Assembly (NCBI RefSeq): GCF_025766255.1
Contig: NW_026516665.1
Coordinates: 248,001 to 312,000, forward strand
Length of the DNA stretch: 64,000 nucleotides
Direction: 5' to 3'
Origin: Zychaea mexicana
Taxonomy: Eukaryota; Mucoromycota; Mucoromycetes; Mucorales; Lichtheimiaceae
The translations under genes and the position numbers were made by a program. How positions within the stretch are numbered: the first letter of the stretch is position 1; each line of letters starts with the position of its first letter. Below are positions 24,981-37,294 of the stretch, piece by piece. The notes beneath the pieces were generated by a model that saw only the letters and a list, made by a program, of their open reading frames with translations, did no database searches and was not told the origin of the DNA.

Positions 24981-26712
24981 TCAATGTGATTTCTGTTTGG
25001 TGTTTTTTAGTTCCTGGCCACCCCAAGTCGATAGCCATACTGCACTAAATATGACAAAACCGACAATCATACTACCAACCGATGCGTAATACGGGTATGC
25101 TGCAGTTAAGAAACGGGCATACTCGTTGTGTCTGAATGGTCGAAGAGCGACGACATCTTCGGCAAGTATGTACGTAAGACCGGGACGCTTGTAGTTGACC
25201 TTGAATGTGAAAACGCCATATACATCTGGCAAACGAACATGGGCAGTGTATCGACCGTAGTGATGTTTTGGCGCAACAGGAGCTTGCTTCAAGGTTGTGC
25301 GGATGTAAGGATCGAGCATGATCAATTCGAGTTGAATATCGCTCGCCTTGAAAGGAACCCATTCATCGTTGACGTATTCAGAGATTTCAAGAATGTACAT
25401 CTGATTGATGAAACAAACTTTGAGTTAGTAACAGCGTTATGGGAAGGGAACCGCTCGCGATCGATTTAAATAATACTGACAATCTCGTCCTTAATTCTGT
25501 ATGCTTCGGGCTGGACGGTTTCATTGGCTTTATGATGACGATGGTCGACAACCTTGAGAACACCTTTCTCTTGGAAGGTCCACTTGGCGAGCTCATCAAC
25601 AAATTGGCTGTTTCCAGATGGAACATGTCTGTCAACGGTTTCGTTAGTATCGAGTTTTTCGAAAGAATATGTTTATCTGGGACTTTACCTTTTGGCAGTA
25701 CCGTTGGGACGAGTTTGCTCGACCTTTTTCTCAAAGAAACTATAAACCATGCACAGAATTAATGCAACCATCTTTTATCCCCTTTTTGAAGTTGAAATTT
25801 CCACACGGACCTGTCCGAAAACAAGTCAATCGAGCCCGAAAATGAGGCCCGGGCCGAGTTTTTTGCCTGGAATGCTGCCACAAGTTCAACATCATCGCTG
25901 CCTGCAATTGACGCACTATACGAGTCGGAAGTAAAGGCAGTCGATTCAGCTTTCAATATACTGTTGAGGAGAGGGATCTGACCGAGAGATAGCCCAACGC
26001 CGCGATACAGAATAGGGGTTTTAATGCCGTCAATGATGCTGCTCGGTGCATCGATACGCGACGTCGAAATAAGATCGTGTTCGCTGTCTTTATGATCGTA
26101 CACACTGGTACCCGAAGCATCATATTCCACATCAAACTCGGCTGCAAGGTCGCGAATAGCCAAACTGGGGTCGTTTCCTGTAGCGACAAGGAGATTGCCG
26201 CCATCGTTGACAAACTTGACAAGTTGGACATTGCTGAAGCTCTTGTGCTTTGCGACATCTATATATACAAAGCCCATCATTCGTAGGTTAGGAAGTCGTG
26301 TCTAGTAAAGCTTGACGTATGCGCTTAGTAACAAAAGCAGAGATCTTGTTCGGTACCTTTTGATTTGTATGCGAAGTGAATGACATGATCGTACAGGAAC
26401 TCGCCGTACTTTTCCAAAAGTGCTGGGCGATCTTCTGAAGGCGTCAAAAACGAAAGTTTGAAATCGCGATCTACATTATTATGAAACATTAATCTTACTC
26501 TCTTTTGCTACGATTGTTTCGTCGGTCTACTTATCACTGAGTAAATTAGTACCTTGAAGCGATTGCCAGAACCGCGAGTATAAATCTTTATCCGCGAGAT
26601 CATCTAGTAAAACCAGGACGCGATCACCCGTTACTGATTTTGCCTCGGCATTTGTGAAAAGAGAGACCAGCAACGAGATTGCTAGTACAACTAATACTAT
26701 TGGGCTTCTCAT
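24981..26712 (-). CDS. WBP1: oligosaccharyltransferase 48 kDa subunit (Wbp1/OST48)
   Basis: Subunit of the ER oligosaccharyltransferase that transfers the N-glycan precursor to nascent proteins. Six exons: 26712-26553, 26470-26357, 26258-25811, 25739-25689, 25628-25481 and 25400-24981, giving 446 residues. I chose the ATG at 26712 because it is followed by a signal peptide (RSPIVLVVLAISLLVSLFTNAEA); the upstream in-frame TTG is not needed. The luminal domain carries GDRVLVLLDDLADKDLYSRF, a FVNDGGNLLVA strand, SARASFSGSIDLFSD, QPEAYRIKDEI and LIMLDPYIRTTL. A C-terminal membrane helix (SVGSMIVGFVIFSAVWL) is followed by a short cytosolic tail ending KQKSH, a K-x-K-x-x ER retrieval signal. The donor after exon 3 is GTCCGT. 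Confidence 0.95.
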
Positions 26713-26958
26713 CTTTTGCGACAAAGCAAAAAAGCAGGAAAGCGAGTTTGCTTCGCAGGAATGCTTGCCACGTCAATATTATATGATACTCATTTATGCG
26801 GAGTTCTAATCGCGTTCAGGTAGCACAGGATTATAATGGATTGCCTTGTGTAGAACCTATTTACAATTATGCAAAGCATTTATTAAAAGAGTATAATATA
26901 ATGTAGATGTAAGCAAGCTTATGTTAGGTTTAGTATGCTATCATTATGGCGAGAGTCG

Positions 26959-28843
26959 CTATCGTTCGTCGTTTAATGCTCTTTCCATGTCATTAACTTC
27001 TTCCTGTGGTATAATCTCGCGTTCTGCGTAGATGGCCTTGTTTTCCACTTCAGAGAGAGTGGCAACGTTGACAGCGAAGAAGCCAATAAGAACCAATATG
27101 GCGCCAGCTGCATATTGAATACCAGGGACAATGTGCTTGAATATCAGATCGCCTACTAGAGCCAGAGGGATCTAATACTGATAGAATTAGTCGACTGTTG
27201 TGTAGTATCTATAAACTTCCAAGTATTTATCTCGACATAACAAAGAGATACGCACCGTTAATGATATACCCAATGTAACAACAAGTGGCGAGGTCATGAG
27301 CATGGCCAGCAGCCAGAGATAGTCAGACCTATTGAAATGGTTAGCTGAATGATAAACCAGAATAGCGAACAGCAAGGTACTTACAAGAATGTTCCAATAA
27401 ATGCGTTCAAAAGTAAAGTTGCCCCGAGGACACCTCCATGTGGCAGTTCGAATGTTTCCAACCCGAGCCAGTGCAGTATCGGAAATATCGGCCAAAGTAA
27501 CAGGACATTAAACGAACCGACAAAGCCAAAGAACAATGGCATATTGATACGCGACTCATCACGAATGCGATATTTTAGCAACGTGGTATAGCAGCCATAA
27601 AAAAGGGCACCAGTAAGAGCGAGGAAATCGCCAATCAACGGTGCAGACGCCTCGACCATTTCGGCATTGGGCTCCTGAGGCTTTTTGTTCGCCGACTCTT
27701 GATCAGAATAGGATACCAACACAACGCCGCCAAAACTAAACACCATCAATCGATTAGAAACATGGAACCTGTCAAAAAGACATTGTTCAAGCAATATCCT
27801 ATAGAAATCAGAATCCAACCTGACAGCTACTGCCGCAATCCTGATCAGTGTAAGCCTTTCGACTCGAAATAGTGCACCAATAGCCAATGTAAATAAACCT
27901 GCAGCAAAAAGAAGAAAAAGAGTAGATCGTGTTGCGTATAGATTCAGTGAGCATGAAAGGGAGAAACCATGGGATGGTATCATCGTGACCCATGTGTATG
28001 GACTACAATAATAATACCTGATGTGGATGATAAAATGGTGCTGCTCCCGACAGAAGTGTATGCTAAGCTAGCATTTGTCGTATAATTGGCGCAAAACCAA
28101 AGGATACAGAACGCCAGACTTAGTCGAATAGTTTCGATCGTGTTGAGCCTCTCGCTATTACTGCCATGCCCTTCTCCTCCCTCAATTACTACGGTTCGCA
28201 TTTCATTTTCTAAATCCAAACTCGGTCGATTCGGCTTTTTTTTCACCGCCATTCCGTTCCGTTTAAATTTAGTATATCAGGGTTTTTCACAGACAGATCG
28301 CTTATCTGTCGCCTCTTGATTTTGATCGTTTACCTCGTTGTTGTTATTGTTGGTGGTACGATAGCTTGTTGTAGGGTCTTCGCGCATTATTAATCTGAAA
28401 AATATAAGGCAGGATCGAGGTTATCTCCATGATTCCGTTGTGTTAAGCAGTAGATGCTGACAGTAAGAACTGATAATGCAAATCAGAAGAGAACATGTAA
28501 TGAGAGAGAGACGAACTTTGCATACTCTTCTGGAGAAAATACGTTTTTACGTCTGCGTGCAAATAGTAATGGTAAAAGGTAGAATGAAAAAGTCGCTGTG
28601 TTAAGGTATGTCACTAGGAACGGTTTATCGTAGTTTTGTTCGCCAAATATACTCTATTGAAAAGAAATGGTTGGCCTTCACTTTTCCTCTTTTTGCTCGC
28701 TTATCGCTTGAAGGTGGTCAATGTTATTCTGAACTTACGTTCATGGCAAATGAAGAGCTGACCCATATAAAAACCACGGCAATCAGGGCACAAATACCCG
28801 CCAAGTATCGTCGCCGAGGTGGTCGGCTCTCATTGTCAGCCAT
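26959..28843 (-). CDS. SLC35F5-type / EamA-fold membrane transporter
   Basis: Multi-pass membrane protein related to SLC35F5 and yeast YML018C/THI74. Eight exons: 28843-28739, 28653-28517, 28394-28334, 28234-28018, 27898-27820, 27735-27385, 27328-27256 and 27171-26959, totalling 411 residues. Recognisable segments are YLAGICALIAVVFIWVSSSF (TM1), YDKPFLVTYLNTATFSFYLLP, NYTTNASLAYTSVGSSTILS, a GVVLVSYSD loop, LIGDFLALTGALFYGCYTTL, DYLWLLAMLMTSPLVVTLG and the last pair of helices before an acidic C-terminus. The join between exons 3 and 4 is the weakest. It uses an AAG acceptor, chosen because it is the first AG after a good TACTAA branch site and keeps the phase. The substrate is unknown. It sits 246 bases downstream of the OST48 start on the same strand. 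Confidence 0.85.
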
Positions 28844-29344
28844 TGCGAGTATGAGTTGTTTTAGTTCCTGCGTGGAAAAAGTAAAGGTTGTCAGGAACAA
28901 GGAAAGAAAAGAGGGAAGAGTCTTTAACAAATTCGGATTTGCCTGCTGCAGTTGTGTGACTCGATTACATTACAGAATGGCACCATCGTTCTATGCATAT
29001 ATACGTCTTTCTTAGTATTCTTCCAAGCGTTCATCAAGACCGATTGCCGAATAACTGGCTAGGTACAATAGAACACCTTCAATTTTCTCCTCATCCAATA
29101 ACACTGACTTGGACATTACTCTAGCCGGCTAGTCATTTCTCCTGTAGTTACTTTTACATTTCCTTTGGTGACATAAACTTGCCCTTCCCTTCCTATTTCA
29201 CCCTTCGCTTGTCGCCAAGGTAAAAATAGCAACAAGCACATACAAACAACAACAACAACAACACCTAAAATACAACAAAGAGACGTTCTCCTATATATCC
29301 CTATATACTGGACGTTGTAAACATTCGACAGCTACCGTGCTCGA
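28844..29344. other. divergent promoter region
   Basis: Five hundred bases between the minus-strand SLC35F-type gene and the plus-strand apyrase gene, so it should serve both directions. It includes a short CAA run near 29250. No clear TATA placement. Confidence 0.5.
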
Positions 29345-31688
29345 ATGCGGGAACAATTGTTAGCTAAACGGCACACAGCCTTTGCACCTCGACAAGACCC
29401 TTCTTTGACTGATGATGAAGTCGATGAACCTTGGGAGAACAATCGACGATACGGTGTCGTTGTCGACGCAGGATCATCTGGTTCCAGAGTTTATGTCTAT
29501 TCCTGGAAGGACCATGAACACGTAAAATCTACGATGACACCTGAAGAACTCAGAGGCAGTATACCCATCGTCGAACGCGGCGATTCACTAGGCCTTAAGT
29601 GGACTCGACGAGAAGAGCCTGGTATGCAACCAATTCAGTAATAATGGGCAGTGGAATTGGCCAAAAGAGTTTTTAAGCTCACGAATGTTTTTATTGAAAG
29701 GTATATCCACGTATGGCAGTCGGGCACAAGAAGTTGGCGAGCATTTAAAACTGCTTTTGGATTTTGCAACCGAAGTTGTACCTACCGAAAGCCACGACAA
29801 AACACCAGTGTTTTTGATGGCAACCGCAGGCATGCGACTGTTGCCAAGCGAAGAGCAGACGGCACTTTTGAATGCGACATGCAATTATATTCATGACAAC
29901 TATGCGTTTTTCATCAGCGATTGCGACACTCATATCCGCGTCATCCCCGGCGAGCTGGAGGGCATTTATGGCTGGGTGGCTGTGAACTATCTCATGGGAG
30001 GCTTTGATACAAGTATCCAGGCATCCATGGATGGCAGTGTTCGGCAACCAGGTGAACAGCATCATACATTTGGTTTCCTGGATATGGGCGGTGCAAGTGC
30101 CCAAATCGCATTTGAACCAGAACACCATCAACGCGAGGAGCATTTTGACGACCTGAGCCGGATATACCTGCACACACTAGATGGCAAAAAGGTGGAGTAC
30201 GACGTTTTCGTCACAACGTTCTTGGGTTACGGGAGCAACGAAGCGCGACGAAGATATCTTGAGGAACGCGTCAAGCAGGCACATATGCAGAATAAGGACG
30301 GCAAGAGCTTGTTGGACGAACATCGGACACTTCATTTGGAAGATCCTTGCTTGCCGCCTGGTCTCGATTTGACCGACTCCCACTCAACCAGCGTTCCGCT
30401 GACTCTGCACGGCACAGGCTCGTTCAGCCAGTGTATTGAGTACACGTCGCCGCTGCTGAACAAGGATGCCGATTGTCCTGCAAAGCCTTGCTTGTTCAAC
30501 GGTGTACACACGCCACACATCGACTGGTCTGTAAATAAATTCGTCGGCATTTCCGAGTACTGGTATTCTTCACACGACATTCTTGGCTTGGGTGGCGTGT
30601 ACGACTTTACTGAGTATGAGAACAAGGCAACGGAATACTGCGAAAGAGATTGGAAAGAAATTGCGGATGAACACAAGGATTTGGATCCAGCAGATATTCA
30701 GCATCACCAAATGCAGTGCTTCAAGTCGGCGTGGATCGTCAACGTACTGCATGACGGTATAGAGATCCCGCGCATTGTAGATCCAGCACATGGTACAATC
30801 CCTGATGACCAGGAGCTCTTGGAACAGTCCATTGAAAGCATCGAATCAAAGAACTGGAGTCCTCCTTTTCAAAGTATCGACACTATCAACGACATTCAAG
30901 TATCTTGGACGTTGGGTGCGATGGTGCTCCACGTGGCAAACCAGATCCCATTAGTTGACTCCGATGATTCGTATCAAGGCCATAGCACCGATGATGAGGA
31001 GTCGCACATGATTGTTGACGGCGTAGAGCTCCCAAGACCTCACACATCAGGCATCGACCGGCACCCTACCGAGAAGGAGACAGACGTTCTGGATTCGCTG
31101 TGGTTTAAATCTTCATCGTTCGACAGTATGACTCTAATGTTTGTGATGCTCTGCTTCTCTGTGTTTCTATGGTGCGTTTACAAGAAGGTTGGCCGTAGGC
31201 GACGGTCGATGGAAGAAGCACGATGGGAAGGTCCTAATGGAGGCCTGTTGGGAAATGGAGGATATTCGTCGTCGTTTTCCCCTTACGCGTTGGCTAGCTC
31301 GCTTGGAACGGCTCTATCTCGATCTACTCTTGCTTTGCGCACATGGGCATCAAGGGTACTGAAGGGAAGACCAACACAACCATCGAATGGTATCGATGTG
31401 GACACGTTCTCGGAGCAGCTGGATACCGTGGCTATCAATATCAGTGGTAGTGGCACCAACAGCCCGACTGGTCGACCAGGACCTATTGCGACACTTGGCC
31501 CATCTTCCCGCTCACAAAGCGCTATATCCATGAAATACTGGAGTAAAAAGCGCTACAGTGGTGACAGTCATGCGTCCTTGTTCCCACCCCAGTATGAAAA
31601 CCGTATACCGCTGCGAAGCTCGTCCTCGTCCGTCAATCTAGCAAATAGAGCCAGCTCAAGCAGTAATAGCGGCAGTCCTGACAGTTAG
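29345..31688 (+). CDS. YND1: Golgi apyrase (GDA1/CD39 nucleoside diphosphatase), Ynd1-like
   Basis: Hydrolyses nucleoside di- and triphosphates in the Golgi lumen, removing the nucleotide product of glycosyl transfer. Two exons, 29345-29621 and 29701-31688, encode 754 residues (join G|GT). Apyrase conserved regions are all present: VVVDAGSSGSRVYVYSW (about 38-54), ATAGMRLL (about 132), ELEGIYGWVAVNYL (about 175), FLDMGGASAQIAFEP (about 217) and YWYSSHDILGLGGVYDF. There is no N-terminal membrane anchor. A single helix (MTLMFVMLCFSVFLWCVY) lies near residue 570-590. This C-terminally anchored layout is that of Ynd1 rather than Gda1. The Ser-rich cytosolic tail of about 165 residues would face the regulators known for Ynd1 in yeast. 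Confidence 0.93.
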
Positions 31689-32166
31689 CATATATTCATA
31701 TCAAAAAGCAAACCAAACATCTACACATACACATTATCTGGCATCTCTCACACAAAAACGTACTAATTTTTAAAAAACATTATAACATATAGCACATTTC
31801 CCTGTCTTTCTGTCTCCCTTTACCCTCAAAACCACCAATAATTTAAGCCCACTCTTAAACCGCCCGCCGATAATACATAGAAGGATTAGCATTTGTGCTT
31901 ACATAGTTGTATTACATGTATTCTTGTTGTTAAGTAACCACATATATCATTGTTCGATGCAAGTGAAAGTCAACGACAGCCTCATATTGGAAAAGTAGAG
32001 AGCGATAGTAGACGAGGGAGTAAAAGGAGATACATGTAGAAAAAGAAGTGATAGAGAGAGAGTAGAGAAAAGAAAAAAGAGAGGAGAAGGTAGTGGGAGG
32101 GGTGAAAGCGAACAGCCGCAGGGATTGATTGAATGCATATCGCATAGCGATATACAAAGACACCTA
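31689..32166. other. intergenic spacer between convergent genes
   Basis: Holds the 3' ends of the apyrase (+) and ARS2 (-) transcripts. Pyrimidine/purine-biased stretches only. Confidence 0.5.
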
Positions 32167-35100
32167 TTAATAAAATGAGATATCCGCATCACCTTCAGCG
32201 GGAGCATCCAGATCAACATAGGACTTGACCTGGCGTGGATCTTTCGGGAGATCATCATCCAAGTCATAACTGAGATAAAATTGTTTGGTCAATGTACGTA
32301 AACGGATGCACTCACACGGATGACTTATGGCCGAGACGATGTCTATCAGAAACTTACTTTGAAGAACTCAGTGCTAGTCTGCCGCCAAGTCTTTCATTGA
32401 TGCCCTTGCCACGTCCTGGGCCTCCTCGTCGGTTGCCGGGGCCACCTGGACCGCCGCCACCACCCATAGCCCAATTGGGATCAACGAACCCAATTCTAGG
32501 GATCTGATCCCAAGGAGTTCCAAAGGTAGCACCTGGTACATGGCTCATGCCTGGTGGTCCACGCATACCACCCCCATTCATACCAGACATCATAAAAGGC
32601 ATGGACATTGGCATACCGTTGCCCATGGCTCCCATTGGCATGTTACCAGCATTCGCATTCGGGTTGTTTACCGGAACCAGGTGGTTAGGATCGCATATAT
32701 AGTTGTTGTAGAACTCAACTTCTTCCTTAATAGCATCGATTTCCTCCGGGTGTTTTGAAAAAATGTGCTTTTCAACGTACTCAAAGCCCTTGAATGCTTT
32801 AGCACAGTCACCCACTCGACATTTGTATTTCGCTTCGTGTTCCTTTAGTACGTGTTCCTTCACATAAGCATCGGTTTCTCTATAGTGATATTGATAAATA
32901 CCATTAGTTTGTTCATTTATCTTTCAACTAAGTATTCTCTTTTAGGGGGATAACCTTACGTTTTCAAGACCTTGCCTCCTAAACGTTCAAGTTCACGGTC
33001 ATCTGGGACACTGATCTTCATGGCAATCTTCTGGTCAATATTCTTGCACCATTGTACTCCTACCGATATAACGCAAAAACGAAAACCAGGTAAACAAGCG
33101 TTTACGTTGTTATTAAAATACTTAGATACAGAAACAACTGCTTACCATTTTTCTCATTCTTCGCTGACTGCTTTGGATCTCCCTCTTCACCCGCTGTTCC
33201 AACTTTCCGAAGATGCGGATCAACGCACCGTCTATTAATCTCTTCTTGCGAGTCGCACTCAAGGGCACAATAGTAGCAGTACATATGCACATGTCTCAAA
33301 TAAGCCAGGATCATATCCAGTTCTTTCTTCAGACTCCAACTCTCTTCAATGCTCTGGTTATCGATATCCATGTCTGCACCCGACTTGTCATTATTGCTCT
33401 CGGTTGGATCTTCTCCTTCTGCTCCGGTTTCAGTTGTAGAAGTGGCACTTTTATGCTTTGCAATAACCTCCTTGGCACGTGCCAAGACAGCCTGCAATCC
33501 ATTCACGTCGCCACCAAGCTCTGCCTCGAGATGCTTCGCCAACTGTTTTGCCTGGTCAAGATCCTTTTGCAGACGTTTGGAAGTCGACGCGATTTCCGGG
33601 GTAACTTTGGAAGTCCTTGACTGATATTGATTCTTGTAATTCATTGCCAGGTGGAAAACGAAATCGTCGATCTTTTTACATAGATATAGATACATATCGA
33701 CACATGTTGTTGTTGTTGACATATATATTTGTAAATAAACGCGTTCCGTAACCTTATAAAAAACACAAAACCGAGAATATACCCCCTTCCCCCTTCCATG
33801 TATGTATAATGCTTTTTATATACGGCACCTTTCGGCTATCCAGTTCGTTAAACGCTTTTTGCATGTCGGTGCCGTGCTTGAAATGTATCCAGCCAATTCG
33901 ATGGAACTTTTTGTTGGGGCTAGGTTCGGATAATACGACATATTCAAATCCATCTACACCACTACACATCTGGCGAAGAAAAATGTACACGAAAAGGAAT
34001 AAGGCGCGTGTTTGTGTTTGCATTTGCGTTTATGTTGTGAATTGTGTGAGCTCATGCACAGGTTCTTGACCCATCCAATAAAACGTGACCAGTTTACCTC
34101 GATGATCTTTTCGCGTGCGATGGTTGGAGGGACAGTTTTGATAACCAAATGGTCTTCATATTCCTTCGTTGACATATCCGCATCTTCTTCTTGTCCAGCA
34201 TTTTCTGTAGTTTCCTCTTCCTTCGTCGTCGTTCCGGGACCAGTAGCAGCAATGATATCCTCATTGTTTCCTGGCTCTTGATCAGCAGAGGTGCCTGCTG
34301 CTGCTACTGTCTTCGAGAGTTCGTCATAATTCACATCATCGTATTTGCCATCCTCGAGATCCTTTGTAAACTGTTGCAAGCTCTGCAGCCGACGCTTTTT
34401 GGTATCTTCAATTCGATCTTTGGCAATTTTCGGGTGGTACTTTTCTTGGAACCATTGCTTCTCTTTGTTGTTGTTGAAAAATGCGCTCAATTGTCGACCC
34501 AAAACCTTTTCTCTGTACTGCTGGTAACGTTTCTGTAGTTCGTCGTCGTCGAAATGACTTCGTGAGTGAACAGTTCGTAAGTGTTCACAGAATAGCTTGA
34601 AAGGCACAACGTAATCGAGCTGATCCAAGTCCGGCGCAGGCATTCTAGGTTTTTTTAAAGAAATCATGTTTAGTTTTCGCGATATGCAAACACACCTTCC
34701 ATTCACATATCTTGATTCATGTATCATATGTGCACACCTTCCCATTGCTGGCCATCCTCCTCCCACCATTGGCATATTCACAACGTCTATAAAAATAAAA
34801 TTGACAGCGTACGGAGCAACAGAAAGGTCAACATGATATCTTCTGTAGGCCAAATCGCTGTGCATCGAGGACACAAAGAAAAGTCCACTCACCTCCTATC
34901 ATTGGATAGTTAAATGCAGGGGAGCTCTGAGACTCTGATAAGCTACTGTAGCGTGGGGCCGGTGCATACCCATCGCGTTCATAATTAGGAATATAGTGAT
35001 CGCCATCAGGCTGGTCATGATGGTAATCAGGGTCGCGCTGTCCACCTCCCCGTGGCATCGCCCTATAATCGCCACCATGAGACGGTGACCCCATCTTTGA

Positions 35101-35489
35101 AAATGACGCTCGTCGTTTACTGTGTCGTCGTTCTTTTGATGATTATGATTCAAATTAATAGAACAAGACGTATTAGTGTGACAATTTCCACTTTGTTTCT
35201 TTCTGGACGTGAATTGCTCCTGATTCAATCTGTAGTCAAGAAATCTTGATTTCCTTTTTTTACCTTCAGGTGGTGTGATACTACGACGGTGTCTCTTCTT
35301 GCGATCATAGCGATCATAGTCGTCAGGAGGTGGTCGACTGTACATTGCATGATCGCGCTCCAGACTTCTTTCCCGTCGAAATTTATCTCGTCCGTGTGTA
35401 CGTGGAGAATATTCGTCATCCGACCAATCGTACCCTGCTCCAATGCCACCTCCTCGTCCAACGGGAGAGTAGTTTCTGCGATCAGTCAT
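32167..35489 (-). CDS. ARS2/SERRATE zinc-finger RNA-processing protein
   Basis: Nuclear adaptor that links the cap-binding complex to RNA processing and decay. Nine exons: 35489-35209, 35119-34893, 34786-34738, 34644-34098, 33969-33829, 33671-33146, 33059-32960, 32879-32358 and 32269-32167; about 831 residues. The N-terminus is Arg/Tyr/Asp-rich (KFRRERSLERDH). Then come the SERRATE helical region (LDYVVPFKLFCEHLR, QWFQEKYHPKIAKDR), an RRM-like part with GFEYVVLSEPSPNKKFHRIGW, and the HVHMYCYYCALECDSQEE segment. The zinc finger (C-x4-C-x12-H-x4-H type: CRVGDCAKAFKGFEYVEKHIF) is followed by EEVEFYNNYICDPNHL, a Gly/Met-rich linker and a C-terminal VDLDAPAEGDADISFY. Intron 1 is uncertain. The model shown uses a GTCCAG donor; a GTAAAA donor at 35264 with an acceptor before 35108 also keeps phase. 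The exon 6 acceptor (AAAAAG) is weak. Confidence 0.88.
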
Positions 35490-36224
35490 TGACGAAAATG
35501 AAAGAGTTTTTCAGTTAAAAAAAGATGTTGGGGTTTGTGATTTACAAAGAGCAAGAATTATACAGGGAGAGACTGTGTGTAAAAGAAGGAAAAGTTTTTT
35601 TTTGTCTGTCGTTTCTTATGTCAGGGACAAAACGCCAAGGTAAGAAAGCAGGTAGGTGACAGAGGGGGAAGGAGCAAAGCACCACACTGTTAAATTGATG
35701 ATTAACCAATGGCAACCCGGAATTTTTTAAACCCACCAGCGCCTGTCCAAGACTTTGAAATGATCTTTAAGAGGAAGTTTCTATTCTACTGTCACCACTT
35801 TTTTTTACCGCGTTGAGCATTATCGTTTAGTTTACGAGCCACTAGTAGCTTCTATATGGAATACTTGCACATGATAGGGAACACGACATAATAAGCTCAT
35901 TACTTGAATAGAGTCGGCTGCAAAAGGCGTTTTAATATGGTACCAGCAATTTTCATGTACCCATTGTTGTTTGTGCAAGCATATCCTCAAGCGTGCTAAC
36001 GACGAGTGGCACATAGAGCATGAGATTTTAACTATTACAAGCACAACCAAAGAAAGAGAGCCTCATTATTTACTTATGAAGCTAAAAAGCTTACATGAAA
36101 AGCCAATAAGCAGTAAGTCAACATGATAGTATCTCAGTGAGATGACTTTCGACATATGGTGAGCATATTACTTTATGTTGTAGTAGAGGATTTAAGACGA
36201 TTGTTTTATTTCTATCGAAAAAAT
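35490..36224. other. intergenic spacer
   Basis: Upstream of ARS2 and downstream of the WrbA-type gene, which lies on the same strand. No coding signal recognised. Confidence 0.5.
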
Positions 36225-37294
36225 TTATTGCTGCTCTCTTCCCTTGACGTAAGTGGCAATCAATTTGCCAAATAGCTCACCCTGCAATCGCGCCACCTCT
36301 AATTCCTTCTTGCTCGGTTGTCGCGAGCCATCGCTATTACTAAAAAATAGAGAACATTTTATTGTAAGTACTTACAAAAGAATCAATATCATATGATATA
36401 GTCAAATAACGAGCATCGATATAAGAGATTGGAACAACATACGCGATAGTACCGGCACCATATGCCGATCCACCAACAATTTCAGAGTTGTCACTTAGAT
36501 GCTGTGCATAACATATATTGTAAGTTCAACTTCTACATTCTTCAGGAGCTCGCGTTATTTCTTCTTACCGGACTGGTGAATCCAAGGGGAACGTAGCTGA
36601 TTCCGTGATGTGCCAAGTATGGAATGGTGGTTAATGCCGTGGTTTCTTGACCTATATGTGGTACAAAAAGGTTGGATCAGCATAACGCGAACAGTGATGT
36701 ATTTACAGTGAGTGTACATGTACTGAAGCAATAACTTTTACCTCCATGCTGAGAATTGGTTGAGAAGAATGTGCCTGCAAATTTGCCTGCCAAAGCATTA
36801 CGTGCCCACAGGGAGCCAGTAGCGTCAAAGAAAGATTTCATCTGCAATATGGTGATTATAATATGTAAATTTTCTCATAGCTTGTAAAACAAAGTAGCAT
36901 ATGGCGCTTGTTCTCAAATGAACTTCACAAACACAAACCTGAGCAGGCATAGTGCCGAATCGCGTTCCAAACCCAAACAGGAATCCATCGGCTTCCTTGA
37001 GCTGATCCACTTTGATGATAGGAATATTTGGCTTTAAAGGTGCACGCATCATTTTCAGAACTTCATCGGGTAGGGTTTCAGGAACTATTTTGGTTTAGAT
37101 GACATGTAAGTGTCAAAACCCCTTTCCACCTGATAACGAGAAATGCGTTGTGCGTGGGAAACTTTTTCACCTGTACCTTGATAAATGGTCGATTGTACAC
37201 CAGCGGCCTTCAATCCATGCTCTGCTTCAACAGCAAGCTTGTAGACATGATGGTAAAGAGTATAGATAATTATGTTAACTTTGGGTGGTGGCAT
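36225..37294 (-). CDS. WrbA-family flavoprotein, NAD(P)H:quinone oxidoreductase
   Basis: FMN-binding flavodoxin-like protein of the WrbA/Pst2/Ycp4 group, which reduces quinones and is linked to oxidative stress. Six exons: 37294-37177, 37084-36939, 36841-36742, 36651-36569, 36501-36443 and 36339-36225; 206 residues, the usual length. Diagnostic segments are the N-terminal strand [17 protein letters not shown], the loop [20 protein letters not shown] continuing into FFDATGSLW, the [19 protein letters not shown] stretch and the [20 protein letters not shown] segment near the C-terminus. The FMN phosphate loop (YTLYHHV) differs from the common YSxYGH form, so cofactor binding should not be assumed unchanged. 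The start ATG directly precedes the first flavodoxin strand. Confidence 0.93.
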
